64,000 nt of DNA from Hysterangium stoloniferum (GCA_015178975.1 WHVD01000219.1:49113-113112), one strand, 5' to 3'. Shown: positions 32,018 to 45,429, counted from the stretch's first letter. Translations and numbers: made by a program. The notes: generated from the letters alone by a model not told the origin.

Positions 32018-35000
32018 ATGGAATCACCGTTGCGTTCAAGTCCTCAAACTAATACTGGAGGGGGCTCCGAGGGACCAAAGCTATTCACACTAACTAACGT
32101 TGAAAAAAGGTCCAAATCGGTGCCACTCTACAGGCCCCACGGTAGATGGGAATGGGCGGACGGTCAAGACATCATCAGCGGAGATGATGGGATTACTCTG
32201 GGTCGTATGTACTGGTTTATTCAATGGTTTATTGTGTCTGAGGACTGTTATAGGTGGGTTAGAGGGGCACGTAATTATGAAAAAGGGCTTCATCGAAGGG
32301 AAGGAGATCACATATATTTCAAAATTGTACGTAAAGTTTCCATCGAAACGTTTTACCATGCAATCTAAAGGATGAAGGACAAGCATTTGGGATTCGTTAA
32401 ACCCACTTTTCTCGAGTATATACCTCAATGCCGCATCGAAGTATCTCCGTCCCCTACAAGGCGACTGCGTTCCATTCATAATCAATGTCACTCATTGCCT
32501 TGGCGGATGTTTCGGGCTTAATCAAGAGCCTCCTCACGCCGAATGGTGGCGGGAAGCCGACATCTTCCTGGCAGAAGAACAGAAAGAAGCTATCATCGCT
32601 GCTTATGAGAAGTTACACGCGAGAAAGGTCCTTCACGGTGACGCAGAACTACGCCATATGCTAATTGGTGCTGACGGGAGGTATGCGCCAGAATCCACTG
32701 CTGTTGTCATTGCATTCTGATCGTCTGCTCTGCAGAGTTACCCTTATAGACTTTGGAATGAGCAAGGTTTTAAGCCCTGATGCGCAGGCTATTAAGGCAC
32801 GCGTAAGGGCTTGTTCGCCACTTGAGCTTGAATGGGAAATGCGTAAAGTCAAGTTTTATCTCAATTACCAAAACTCGCGAGACATCGAGTTCCAGCGTGC
32901 AAACAGTCAGCGCCCTGACTGGCGACCAAGGAGAAACTTCAAGGTCAGTTTCTTCCCTTCTACAGTACACATGAAGTCATCTTACATGTCTTGAAGGACG
33001 CGCCATTTCCTAAAGAGGACCTGGATGCATGGGTTGAGGACTGCGAAAAGTGGCAGGCCCATCGATATGAAGTCATCAAGGAGGGAAATATTACGTATTT
33101 CAAAAAAATCCCCATACCTAACCCAATGGGTGATCTCGTGGACTCGGAGGAGGTATGGGATATGTTATAAACCTCACTACTAAGCGGTGACCATGATTTT
33201 AAGCAGGAATCCTCTTCTGAACAGAAGATCGATAAAGGCAAAGGAAAGGCAATCTACGATTCGAGTTTACCCATGGATACCGAGGCGAATACCGCAGGCA
33301 TCTCAGAGACAGTACGTCCATCCAACAGTGATACAACTACTGTCGCGCTAATCAGAACCGATATAGTCTATAAAAGTCACAAATGAGTCAGGCGCTACGT
33401 CGTCTCCTCCTGCAGTGAAATTAGATAAAGGCAAGGGAAAGGCGATTGATTTTTTCGAAGAAAAATCTCCTGGAAATTCAAAAATCAAAGGAAAAGGAAA
33501 AGAGAAAGCTGTCGCTTCTGATTCGCCTTCTTCAGCTATGGGTCCCCACTCCCATTTACCTTCCGACTCCACTGCCTCTCCCCAACCAGTGGGATCTACG
33601 TCTAACATTCCAATAGATACAGAATGCGTGGCACCGCTTCCCAAACGGTCATCTGATACACAATATCCCACCCATTCGCCAACTGCCGCAGCAATCCAAC
33701 CCTACCTCGGAGACATGCGAGAGCCCCCCACAAATGCACCATCACCGTCTGCACCCAAAGAAAAGCGCTTCCTGGGAATAATATTTAAAGATAATGTCCC
33801 ACAAGGATTGACCATACGCGAGGATGATGACAGCTCGTATATTGATCTCCGGGTAGCGTCACGCAGCGAACGAGACGATCAAGTGGTTTCATCATCTAAG
33901 TCAATGGACACACCATGGGTGAACACACATCTCAAAGCATCGGAGACGAGCAGCTTTACGTTTACACCGACTGGCAAATCCACCCTTCCAGTCAAGCTCG
34001 CCAGCACTTCGAATCCTACCGCGCATAGCCTTCCACAACCTGCGATCGGCGAGAGACCCTCTTTGTCCTTGGAATTCAAAGATAGGACCCGAAAGCGCGA
34101 CGATGATGAAGATGACGCCGATGTTGAGGGTGCTTCACCAAAAAAGCGCAGCAAGTCAGACGATCAGGTGGGTCGGTCTGCATCCAATATTTTAATGGAT
34201 GCACCATGCGTGGATGTGCCACAGACATCCGGAACAGGCAGTCCTGCACCAGCGCCAACTGGCGCACCAATATCTCCAGTCAACCTCGCTGATACCGCAG
34301 CGCGGCTCACGAACGTCACTCCGCAGCCTGTCGTCAAAGAGAAGCGTTTCCTTGGAATAGTATTCAAAGGCAACATTCCACAAGGAATAACGTTACACGA
34401 GGAGGAAGAGGACAATAATCATGTCGATGTCGAGGCACCCCCCGTCAACGATCAGGTGGGACCGTATCCATCCTCGCTCGCAATGGACGCAGGATGCGCA
34501 GAGTCAAAACGGACATCCATTACCAAAAGTCCTTCGCCCCCGCCGACCGGTACACCTTTTGTCAACCATACCGACACTGGGAATCCCCGCACAGATTCTC
34601 CTCCACAGCCCGCAGCCAACGAGAGACCACTCCCCAAAACGGGACCCAGAGAGCAGCCCACCAAAGGGAAAGCCAGGAAGCGCGAGGATGACGACGATGA
34701 CGAAAGTGCTTGGCCAAGGAAACGCGCCAAGTTAGAGGGTCAGGTGGGTATTTCTTGGTTATAAATTAAAAAAATATCTCAACTGAACCTCTCCAAGTTT
34801 GCGACAGCCTCTTCTCGTGCAACCGCAATATCCGAGAGTTTCATCTTAGCAGATGCAGAGACGTCCATTGCTAGCAATGTTCGGGATGCTCTTCTTCGTT
34901 TCAAAAAGATCTCTCGGAGGTATAACAAGGGGGCCGTCCCGGAACTGGAGGATGACTGGACTGCAGCGCGCCTGCAACTGGTGTTATTGTTGCCCGCATT

Positions 35001-35901
35001 GCCGTTACCGTTGCGGGAGATAACATGGGAGGATCTGGGAGAGCCTGATGCACGCGAGATCCTAGGACTTTCTCCTAAACCAGTTCTCGAAGAGAATCTG
35101 GCACCGGAATTGGGTCAAAATGTGTCAGACACTGCTATCAATTCCCCTATCAATTCCCCTGCATCACTTCAGAGAGCCACAAACATGCACCAGATGAATC
35201 CTTTGGGGAGCGCTCCGGTACAGAGGACAGCAGCGGTGCCTCACGCGGGTCCTTCTTCATCCAGGGCGAGTGCATCGATCAATGCACGGTCCCATTCAGC
35301 GCCCCCGGGACCTAAGCGCGTGGATCCACGGATTGCTGTTCTCCAGCAGTATGGCCCCAAGTGGAGGAGTAGGACGATTTCACAAAAGACAAAGAGCCAA
35401 GGCGTAGGAGACAGGACGTTCCTGGCCTCCAGCTCCAATTCCAATGCCCAAGCTGGGCCGTCGAACATCAACGCCGACCGAAGGTCATCTACCAGATCCG
35501 CAGCTGCACCTCCCCAAGTTCTCACCCCCTCGGGCCCGTCTCAGAATCCACAGTCGCTGTCGGGAGGTACCAGAGGGGCACATGCTAGAGAAAGGGATCG
35601 ATCGACCACAGCCGCCGCCGCTCAGCCAAGGACGTCTGCCCAATTCACCCCTCCACCTCCCCCAGTCCTTGCACCCTCGGGCCCGCCTCAGAACGCACAG
35701 TTGTCATCAAGTAGTCTTCAACCAGCACAAAGTAGACAAGAGGATCGATCGATCGCAGCCCAGCCTCCTACGACTTCAGTGAAGAGAAAGCGTGACGATA
35801 ACGAGGAGGGGCGCTCTCTTGAGTCCGAGCCCGAATCCAATAGGGGTCCGAATGCGAAAAAGCCCCGCGAAGATTCATCTAGTTCTTGCTCAGTGATGTG
35901 A
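32018..35901 (+). CDS. Kinase-like protein with long disordered tail and C-terminal CaaX box
   Basis: The ATG at 32018 begins an N-terminal segment. The kinase-like core follows: VPFIINVTHCLGGCFGL, then ARKVLHGDAELRHMLI (catalytic-loop Asp in HGD) and, after an intron, VTLIDFGMSKVL (DFG). The beta-3 lysine was not identified. In-frame introns at about 32945-32995, 33153-33205 and 33309-33366 link the core to a low-complexity tail rich in Pro, Ser and Lys. The tail repeats KGKGKAI and, more clearly, RFLGIIFKDNVPQG (33764) and RFLGIVFKGNIPQG (34345), each followed by an acidic run and later by basic clusters such as KKRSK. After another intron (about 34742-34798) the protein ends DSSSSCSVM, a C-a-a-X motif, at 35901. 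The CaaX predicts farnesylation and membrane attachment; the basic clusters could be nuclear localisation signals. Function is unknown. Confidence 0.65.
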
Positions 35902-38449
35902 TTGGGCGCGATATCTACGGAGGAATGGATCTGTATGGTAGATTGATGCGTTTTGTTTTTGGTAGACTATCTGGTTGATGGTTTGAATCCGATTGTAATA
36001 TGTAGACTTGTTGTTGCCGCTTGTACCATTATCTTAGATAACGACTGATTTCTGGCTGTATTGCACTGATACGGATGAGCGCACTAGTACTATCTGCCAA
36101 TCCTGATATAACTGCGGTGCATGAACTCTTTTCTGGCTGGGACACAAATTCCAACGCAGAGCCTTCAAATGTATTTCCCGCTTTGTTCCTGTGCACGTGA
36201 ATGAATGCAATTAGGGTAGACTTGGTTTAATGTCGTTTTTACAAAAACGAAAATAAGACATAGTGCTCGTCGATCACTTTTTACCTTGGCTCCTTGTAAG
36301 TTGTAGCCGCATGACTAAAAGCTCGAAAAACATACCCACCAAAGTTGTTTTCCTTGTCGAAAATTCAACGGATTTTGAAACTTTGTTGAAGAAATTAACA
36401 TTCCAAATTTCGGGATCTATGGCACGTAGTGGAATCTACCATGCAACTATTGACCCAGGTTCCCCTTCAAACCCCTCTATAATAGTTTGTAGAGGGATTT
36501 AAAACAAGCCACCACTATTGTGATATCATCCCTCGTATCAACGACGGCACATTTCGGCTGACACGTGCAAGTAAAGTACAGCTAAGTTATGTAGGAACGA
36601 TCGATAGGTAAACTTTACTCGTGAGAGATAAGAGATGGAAGCGGCAAATGAAATTCTCGTCACGCCACAATCTTCAAGTAGACGCTGGATGCGAAGCGGC
36701 TTACCGAAATTTTGTTGCCCTGCTCAGTGGCCGCAATAAAACGGATATTAGACCTTGTATTTGCTTCTGGTCCATGAATACTGGGTTTGTGCACTCATCG
36801 CGACTCCTGCCAAATACGTTGGCATGACGTTGTGTTCCCGCCAATTATCATGGTGAAGGCTTCTTCCTTCCTGATGTTCTAATTATTCACTCTAATATTT
36901 TTTCCGAACCAGCTTTTTCCGAGGAAGTGCCGGGACTAGATCTGTAGAGGTCCAATCCTCGCAACTCACTAATGGCATCCCGACCGTAGGGGCGCGTAAC
37001 ATTCGTGAAAAAAAAAGAAAAAGAATAAAGATATGAAGAAGAAAAAGAAAAGTCGCTTACCCTGGCTTCTCCTGTTGTCATGAAATAAATTGGAGGCTTC
37101 GCACTCACCATATACCGTCTTTCCAACCCCTCCTCAAATGCCGACGGCTAGGCAACGAAAAATGCGTTGCTGAAATTTGTGTTAGGTGAGAACCTTAAGT
37201 GGCTATGTTCCTTTGATGCACAAAAATCTTTCAGGCTATCTGAGACCTCGATATAGTTCTAATTTCCCTTTTGGAGACTTCCCCACTCCCTCCCAACCTT
37301 GCGTATAATATTGGTGTCACAGCCGCAGTTTCAGATATACAAAACATAATATGTGCAACCACATGTCCAGAGGCAGAAGTATGCCGATCAAAAGCCAATT
37401 AATCACTTCGACTCGCTATAGGACAATCAACCCGCTACACTACTTTTGAAGATTTTTCCTCGCGAATCCGGGTGAACAGTTCACGCGTCTGTCCCCTTTA
37501 TTTTCTATTATATGCGTATATATCATTACAATACGCAGCCTATTCTCAGTGTCAAAGCGGCCGCTCCGGACTCCTGGCACCATTCTTTCCAGATCGAACG
37601 TGCGCTTGCAGGTCTTTGAAACATTCCATAACGAAGCAGAGATTTCTGATGAAGGTCTGAGAATGCAGTATTGTTGAGGAAGAGGCTCGTGACTGTATCA
37701 TGATACCATACGTCATTGGTGATTGCGTGCCTCTCCGACGAGAGTACATCATCTTGTGACTCTCCGAACAGCGCCTGAAATGGGGGGCGGATGAGAAAAA
37801 AATCAACGCGCTCTGCCCAGTTGCTCTCCCCTGGAATCTATCAGGGCCATTCAGATCCTTGTATGGAGAAACCGGATATGTCGCACGGCCATCGCACGTC
37901 CAAGATAAGGCGTGTGTTCATTTAATCGTTCTTAGAACATGTGATTGCGCATTGCGCCGTGTCAGCCACATCATTTATACATGTTGCTTGGCTAGGTCTG
38001 GAAGTACATAATTTCCACCTCATGTTCTATGGCGCCGAGATGTTAAACGAGTATTCGATCGCTCTGCTACAGTATTTTTTCTTCTTACTAGATCCCGCAT
38101 TTTGAAAATGAAATACCTCCAGGAAAAGGTCTTAAAAATAATAGGTTCAGGAAACCTTAGTGAAATATCTGGACATTCAAACGCTCTTAGTAGGACCTGA
38201 GTGACAGCCTGGGTTGCGCAGATGGGTCTGGCGTCCCGCTTTGGTCTTCTGACATAGGTTCTGTGTCTGTTGCGGATATTTTGATCAATGTGAACTAGCC
38301 AAATTTGCGCAAACGTTTTCTCTAACAAGAGTGACGACATTACTCTAAATTTAACCCATACTCTATCAACTGACAATAAGATGATTGGGATAACAGTAAA
38401 ACAGAACATAATCAGCATACAAACATCGCATCATGACAACATTTTGTAT
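35902..38449. other. Intergenic region without a supported gene
   Basis: On the minus strand near 37126-37070 an ERRYMVSAKPPIYFMTTGEAR frame with flanking splice-like sites could be a gene remnant, but I do not recognise it. On the minus strand 38418-38020 is open for 132 codons without domains. There is no clear repeat. Confidence 0.3.
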
Positions 38450-38844
38450 ACAAAGTACATGATTCAATGAAACCCGAGACCCGACCAAGACATGTATACT
38501 CTCAAGACTGATGTGGTGTTCAGGTGACTTTACAGACACGTTTTGTAATCTGCAAAGGTTGAAGATGAGACAAAGAGCATACAGGAGTGAGTGGCACCAG
38601 ACTCACCACCAGTGAGGAGCAGCCATGAAGCCCTACCAATCGCAGCAACTGGGGAGACCGCTGGACCCACGTTCCGCAACATCCGGGAGGTCTATGATAA
38701 TTGAACACCTTCAATATACACCATAAATCGTAGAATATATCGCAAGCACATACGGGCTGCAGCAACAGGCTCGGGAGCAGGGGCAGCGAGCACAAACTGT
38801 GTGCACACTAAGGTGACGATAGTGGTGATGAACGCGAGACGCAT
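38450..38844 (-). CDS. Possible small secreted protein
   Basis: The ATG at 38844 opens a convincing signal peptide (MRLAFITTIVTLVCTQFVLA) followed by an Ala/Pro-rich stretch, and then a GT donor within GCCCGTATGTGC near 38766. A TATATAGG box lies about 45 bp upstream on this strand, at roughly 38889-38896. Downstream exons are uncertain; one acceptor (CATAG) near 38704 leads to a Cys-rich stretch. The end coordinate is a guess. It may encode a short secreted or effector-type protein, or be decayed. Confidence 0.4.
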
Positions 38845-38899
38845 GGTTTGCAGATGGTGGAGGGAAGACTTCCGAAGCCCTCGAGAGCCCTATATACTC

Positions 38900-41091
38900 G
38901 CTAAAGCGATAACTGCACGTCAGCTTCTGGATTCATCGGCAACTCAGGACCATAATGGCTCGGGCTTGAGAAGCGGTCCCATCAATATCCTAGTAGGATA
39001 CTTTTGTTTGGTGTGGGTATTGTAATCCCTCATTTGGCCTATTAATGGGAGACTTCGATCTAGCCGTCATACTTAACAGGTCATGTCGGACCTCCAAGGC
39101 GCTCCTATTTTAAGTATTGCATTTAGCGCCACTTACTTTATAGAGCAAGTTACTCTTTCAAGGTATATAGGTGGCAAGACAGAGTAGGCAACGATGTGGT
39201 CCGGATCGCGCTGTCCCGGCTCCTGCTCATAATAATTTGTGCCCATGTGGATACATTTTACATCGTGACACGACAAACGCCACTAATTGAATCGAGTATG
39301 CCATGCGTTCCTGACCGGTTGTATGAGTAGTACATGCACTTATCATGTCCGACGTCACTCAATGGACCCTATTCTAAAGCTGGCTTCGGCGACGTCAAAT
39401 GGCTGGGATATGTTGATGTTCCTGGTCAGATAGCTCGTTCTTGGGCACTGCCACCTCAGTTTGTCAATAATAAAAATTCCCTGTACAGTAGTATTTGCTT
39501 CTGAAGAGGTGCCAGCCTATCTTTTTTCGGGATGAGTTTACATCTGGGCTTGGGACTCTGCCTAATCTCCTGACCCCCGACTCGGGGTCGAGTGTGAATC
39601 GACTCTTGCCTGTTAAATCATAGCGAGCAGGCACAATGTAATGTACCCCCTATATCAATCTAAAGGTAGTATAGGATTGAGCGCGTTGACAAAAATATTT
39701 GTAACTTTCTTTATTCAGAATACATGCTGTCCACGCTTCCCGGGGATCCCGGGAAAAAGAGGAGGATGGGGAAATTTCTATCAGAGACAACATCACATCG
39801 CCTATGAACACGCCACTGCCTACCCCTATTTCAGACCAAACGTCTCCTTCGCATAGCTTCAAAAGTAGCAAAAGAACTAGACAGTACTGCTTAGTACTGC
39901 CCCAGGTCTGCTAAAGGTTTCAGGTTATTTTTTCTAAAGAGATCCAAGTGCCTCATTGCGCACTGCGCACTTTCCATCCATCTTACGGTACTTGTTCAAC
40001 CACCCATCAGCATCCTAAGATTCATATACCGCCCCCAAGACGGACGTGACCATCCATGTTATTGAAAAGAGACAAATTGTAAACTAACGGGATCAAAAAC
40101 TAAGGTATCTGGTATATTACAGCTTTCTTATGTGTAGTTTTGTGACAAAAGGAATATTAGACAAAGGGAGATTCGGACAAAAGGAATCTGAGGACAAAGA
40201 AATGAAAATATATATTTATTGTCATAGACGTTGCGTCTATTGTCTTCCTGATTAGGAATTTTATTGTGTCACGTTCATCTGGCCTGCGCAAGCCCCATTT
40301 CGTAATAGATGTGGTTTCAGCTTTATGTTTCACCTATGCAACGTTTATCTCGGGTTATGGTTGTGATCATCAACCTGGGAAGGGAATAATCATGGCTGTG
40401 CAAGCGCTCGTGCTCGTGCATTCTGGTTGACGTTGGGGCTGGGGAGACAGATGCCCAGGATGACCGATTTTAAACCGTTTTACCCGCGGCATGTCAAGAG
40501 AGGATCTCCAATACCAAACCATACGACCCAACTAGTAGGTTTAAGTCTGGCGCACTGTCTAAGTAGTAATCAGAGATCGACTCGGACCAAGCAGGGCATA
40601 AGGTCTGCGCGGCCAAGTATCCCACCTGTCCCGGCGTCAGCTTGAAAGTCAAAAGATAGGCTGAGATCTGTTTATCTCAACGGTCCGGACGCCAATCACA
40701 CTTTACCAAGAATTCTCACGCAGAACACAGCTTGGTATTGGAATAACAAGCGCGTCATAGTCCCCTTGCCTCGGATATAGCAGAGCTCACACAGGGTCAA
40801 AAAACAACGGGTCGCAATAATGTCGTTTGTTCTTTGTCTCACAGAATATTCTGGTACATTCTGTTTAGGTATCTTGTTGTTATATCTCTTTCTTTCCTCC
40901 AAATGGTCACTTCAGTAGTCTAAATAGAATTCCTAAGGCTCTAGATAGCAGCACCTCAGTCATTCGGCACCCATTGTGCAAGTACTAAGATGATTGTTAA
41001 TATACTAATTCTTACACTTGATTGCTCATGCTATACAATTTTATTGAGCTTACATCTGCATACAATTCTTCGCTCCTTCTACTCCGTCAAC
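38900..41091. other. Intergenic region without a supported gene
   Basis: A plus-strand stretch near 39375-39470 reads AGFGDVKWLGYVDVPG in one frame and might be a protein-gene remnant, but nothing continues it. No RNA gene or clear repeat is seen. Confidence 0.3.
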
Positions 41092-42618
41092 CTATGCAAT
41101 TTTAAGAATCAACTTCCCAACAGTTGATCGCCCAACAATATCGCGGTGTGTACTTTGAACGTCTTCAAGCGTAAAAGGATACTCCTTGTGAACTCTGACG
41201 TTTAGTTTCCCTTGACAAACGAGGTCCCACAGCTCCTTGAAATATTTGGCGGACTCTTCGGGAGTAGCTACATAATTAAACACTCTGGAATGAAGACAGA
41301 GATGTTAAGCCTGACTGAATGCCCGTGGCAGGAATGAACGTACGTGGGACGGCATACTTTCAAATTCTTTTCCATGAGTTTGAGGGCTATAGTCAATGTT
41401 AATGCGGGTTACAACAAGGTAAACGATGTTATCCATACGAGCGAATGGCTCTACAGGTCCCGAGGCATTCCCAATCGAGACAATTGTGCCCTTCCTACAA
41501 ATAAGCTTGAAATTGCCTTCCCAGCTATGATAGCATGTTGAATTAGGAATAAATATTTGGTAAAATCAACCAGGACTTACGTATCTTTGCCCACGCCATC
41601 GAACACGGCATGCACGCCTTCGCCCCCGGTAATTTCCAGCACCCGGGCGACAGTATCTTCCTTTGTATAGATGATCATCTCGGTCGCGCCATTTTCCTTT
41701 GCAATTTTGGCTTTCTCTTCACTTGATGTTGTCCCAATGACCTTGGCTCCAAGAGCAGAGGCGAGTTGCGTAATAAGGAGTCCTAGGTAAATGTGCCGAT
41801 TAGAGAGCTGGAAATAATAATAATATATATATATAGCTCAGAAGATGCGTACCAAGACCCCCTGCGGCAGTGTGCACAAGAATCCACTCTCCCTGCTTGG
41901 GTGCATAAGCCTCACTTACGAATGTCAAAGCGGTGAGGCCCTGTGTCAAAACGGCTGCCGCAGTACGTGTGGAAACTGTTTCTGGTACCGGATACGCCAG
42001 TGTCCAAGGTACACTGGTGTATTCTGCGTACGAACGACCTCGCTGATGGAGGGATATACGTCAACCAACCCACCGGAGATACCATATATGTGACAGGACA
42101 ACACGCACAACTGCGACCTGTTGTGGAGGATTGTGAATCAGTATCGCAAACACGCGGCACAACACTATGACAGATTGTAAAATTTCGTACCTTGCCGCCA
42201 AGTTTGAATCCAGAACTCTTGAACCAAGGATCGTTGAGTACCTCAGGATCGGTTGGCAGCTGCACAATTGAGCCAGCACCCTCTGAACCTAATATCATGG
42301 GCCATCCGGCTTTATTAGGGTAGAGACCCTGTCTCTGGTATGTATCTATAAAGTTGATACCACCCTGTATCACGCAGCAATGTTGCAGGTCAGATCACTC
42401 ATCAAAGATCACAATCTACCTCTTTAGGTGAAACTCACATATTCCAACTTAACCAAGAGCTCAGAAGGAGCGGGTTTAGGCACAGGAAGTATAAACTCTT
42501 CTATGACAGATGCATCACCATGCTTAGGAATGGCAAATGCACGCATTGTTTCAGGGATTGAAGTGGTCGACATTGTTCGTCGTAGCTGGTTGAGAATGAG
42601 TGAGGCTCGCATAAGCAT
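41092..42618 (-). CDS. NADPH:quinone oxidoreductase (zeta-crystallin-like, MDR superfamily)
   Basis: Transfers hydride from NADPH to quinones or related enones. The first ATG at 42618 gives a basic, Arg-containing leader (MLMRASLILNQLRRT) that could direct the protein to mitochondria. A second ATG (MSTTSIPETMRAFAIPK) would give a cytosolic form. Spliced exons read GGINFIDTYQRQGLYP, GSEGAGSIVQLP, EWILVHTAAGGLG (the nucleotide-binding glycine motif), QLASALGAKVIGT, GGEGVHAVFDGVGKDT and GPVEPF. The C-terminal exon ends VGRSTVGKLILKIA with its stop at 41092. About six introns are inferred and no disabling change was seen. It has no zinc-ligand pattern, as expected for quinone reductases. Confidence 0.85.
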
Positions 42619-43197
42619 TCGCACTCACAAATTGCGACGTCCCTAATTGGCCTATCCTAACCAATCCCGATCGACGCATCCGGATTCTCACGGCCGCGCT
42701 GAGTTAGCACATCCTCACAGAAGTAACCTATAGCTTCGAATTCGGGCAGTTTGGAATGAGCGCCAATATTGGATTGATATTCTATTCGAGGAACTTCAAG
42801 AATAAAGAAGCTCGGAGCTCGGAGCGGATCCGGAGTACATTAGATTGTTATTTGAATGATGTTGAAGTAGCCCAAACTCTCCGAAAGGGATCCATATTCA
42901 CTGACTCTGGTTCGACTCAGTCCACAGATCTAAGATGGCCTGATTTCCCCCTCTGTTCCACGAACATAATAATAATATAAATCACACTCCCAGCGCTTTT
43001 ACGCATTGCCCGTCAATTAACTACTTGGTTTTACCACACCAAAGGGCGAGTACTAAATCTCAAGCACTAAGTCTCAGCGTCTCGTCTCGTTGATCTCCTG
43101 AATTTAGGCACTACAGTCGAGATACAAATTTGGGTGGCTCAAGCTTCAGAAGGACTTGTATCATCTAGATAAATTGACTTTATGTTCTATAACCACT
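42619..43197. other. Upstream region of the oxidoreductase gene
   Basis: No gene or repeat recognised. It contains the promoter of the minus-strand gene. Confidence 0.35.
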
Positions 43198-43202
43198 ATT
43201 AA

Positions 43203-43518
43203 TGTTGGAATATGAGGTATCATCTATTAGTATGACCTCATACCTTGTATTGTGACTGCTTAGGTTATCACCGGTTCATGGACTTCCGTGATAGTATTAT
43301 TAGTTTAGTGACGGAGTTCCGAGTTCCTTGTGAGCACAGACCCATGCACTAACCATGTAATATAGTATATAGTTAGCCCCAGTTGAGGAGTAGAAACCTC
43401 AACTGGAAGCCTAGTTATAGCATCGGTTTATCTCTACACCGCTCTATCTAAGTCGCATTCTCTGCCCTACATAGAGAGTCATTCAACTTGCTCCCCAGGC
43501 TTGCAGTTTACTCTAATA
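43203..43518 (+). mobile_element. 316-bp solo LTR, copia-like
   Basis: It starts TGTTGGAATATGAGG, a start typical of Ty1/copia LTRs, and ends CTCTAATA (imperfect inverse of TGTTGGAG-type ends). It is flanked by the 5-bp direct repeat ATTAA at 43198-43202 and 43519-43523. There is no coding sequence. The final CA has become TA. Confidence 0.7.
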
Positions 43519-43734
43519 ATTAATACTCACACTAGGTACACATACCAAGAAGTCAAGAATCACGAGAGGGGCCCAGGGGCACATCTAAGCAGAAATTCGA
43601 GAGTCCCTCAATGAATAAACCATGTCCCGTAACAAATTATTTCTGAGGACTGTGAATCAGTATAAATACCATCAGTGTTAAATGCGGATGGGGTCTCAAA
43701 AATCGAAAATCATTTTGATTTTGGTATGGGCTGC

Positions 43735-44310
43735 CTCGAGACTAGTGGTAGTTACACTTCAGTTTGCTATCCCCCGCATGACTGACGTGTGGGCCAGTTT
43801 AGTATTACTTCTAGTTATTGACATTGCCTTCCTATGCCTCTTAGTGAGTAAAGGCATTTTCTCTTCACCACAGCTCTCATTCCAGCCTTCTTGACTATTA
43901 GTCTTTGTGTTTTATAAGTAGACAGCAATATCAGTTTGCTATCCTTTGCATAGCTGAAGTTCTTTATATTTTATAGTCGTTGTTTAATAAAATCTGTTTC
44001 AGTACATTAATATATATATCTAAAAATAGGAAGATTAGTACGGGAGAGATTATCTTCCACAATAAAGGTAGAGTGCTCCTTGGTGGGGCTGGCTATCATT
44101 CAAGTTGCTGGAGAAATACATCATGTCGCCATCTACTGGAGGTACGAAATTGCAGGTATTGAGCCTGTATGATTGTAAGGAATTTAAATAGAACTTATGA
44201 TCCCTAAGTCTGTAGTGTTGAAGTCAAATTTACAAGCTCAGTATCATACCAAGAGAAATACAATATAAATTCCGCTTGTTCTCTGTGCCTCGTTGGAGGC
44301 AAACAGATGA
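43735..44310 (+). repeat. Patchwork of dispersed repeat blocks
   Basis: 43740-43820 matches 30270-30350 (GTGGTAGTTACACTTCAGT), 43905-44070 matches 30365-30770 but without the 216-bp LTR, and 44070-44310 matches 18160-18400. The block order links the tRNA-Lys units at three places in the window. Confidence 0.7.
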
Positions 44311-44316
44311 GTAGTT

Positions 44317-44398
44317 ATATTAGCTCAATTGGTAGAGCGTAGGACTCCTACAATCCCTCTGACCGGGTAAGATTGCGGGTTCGATCCCTGCGTGGGCT
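44317..44398 (+). pseudogene. Degenerate tRNA-Lys copy
   Basis: TAGCTCAATTGGTAGAGCG and GGGTTCGATCCC are kept, but the acceptor 5' side is lost. The anticodon region reads CTCCTA (CCT rather than CTT), and part of the intron and the 3' anticodon stem is deleted. It is not expected to work. Confidence 0.75.
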
Positions 44399-44572
44399 AT
44401 ACTTTTTTATTTTGTTAAATCACGGGCTCCTTTCCTACCAAGAGTTTCTATTGAACCAGGTGTATATCTCTTTTTCGGAGTGTATGAAATATTTTTAACT
44501 ATGAAACTAGCTTAAGTACCAAACATGAATATGCAGAACCGTATCCATTTCAAAGCTCGCATCCCAAGATAT

Positions 44573-44870
44573 TGTCGGAAAAATCCGAAAATCCTGATCA
44601 GGCCTGTCGGCCCGGCTGAATGCCGACATACCTGATGCCGCTGCTCAGGCCTGAACAGGCATCAAGCCGCCTGATCGTGCCTGGTGCACCTAAGTATCAG
44701 GCCGGCGGTGCTCGGCACACAGGCCGGCACCTTGCCGAAGGGTCACGCAGCCTGCCACAAGGTCACATAGCCTGCCACAAAGTCACGCAGCCTAATCAAG
44801 GCCTGCACAGACGCCTGGCAGTCTGACTAAGATCTGTGCAGACACTGTGTAGGTATGCTTTAGGCACTTC
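44573..44870. repeat. GC-rich island with 20-bp tandem repeat
   Basis: It starts TGTCGGAAAAATCC in otherwise AT-rich DNA. Three 20-bp units of the type GTCACGCAGCCTGCCACAA run at 44741-44799. TGTCGG recurs and CCGACA follows near 44621-44626, so a small hairpin can form. It could be an LTR fragment of a GC-rich element. No target duplication was found. Confidence 0.5.
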
Positions 44871-45429
44871 TTATGACCACAATTTATGACCTTCCATCTA
44901 CGCTTCCTTTCTCAATTTTGTTGTTTTACTAAATTCTTGAGGCTGTCTCCATGTTGTGCCGATACTATGATGATCCTGGGACCCCAAGATGGCGAGATGG
45001 ACCTCGAGAATGATATTACAGCAAACAGGCCAACAGCCACAATCCATATGGTATGTTGAATGCAGAGTATTTGAGGCCTATTTCTAACATACTACTGTTT
45101 TCCTCAGCCATAAAGCCAGAGATGGACACTGACACTGAGGCTGAGGTTTTTGTCCTGAGGCAGCCTCAATCTACAACAATCCTGCCCAACTATGATGAGG
45201 CATTGATCGCTCATGATCCACAGACAAGCTTGAACAGAGAGAGCCTTATCCTGCATGTTGTCTGATTGTCAAATTACCTTGTCGAAAGAGTACATTGAAT
45301 GCTGTTATGTGATAATTTCTTTTTGTGATGTTTTCACTTAGGGAAATCAAAGATATTTTCCTCGACTTAACTCAGAAGTTTGAATTTCAAAAGATTCAAT
45401 GAGAAACATGGTGTGCAGATATTCATTTG
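44871..45429. other. Unrecognised stretch
   Basis: A 70-codon plus-strand frame (45053-45265) has no recognised domain. It may be a retroelement remnant linked to the GC-rich island. Confidence 0.25.

Noticed and set aside
33415-34764. An independent 449-codon gene starting at 33415
   Set aside because: The first codon is GTG, and two in-frame GT-AG introns upstream join this frame to the kinase-like exons, so it is part of the larger gene.
38020-38418. 132-codon minus-strand frame as a gene
   Set aside because: No domain, no splice context and no compositional sign of coding.
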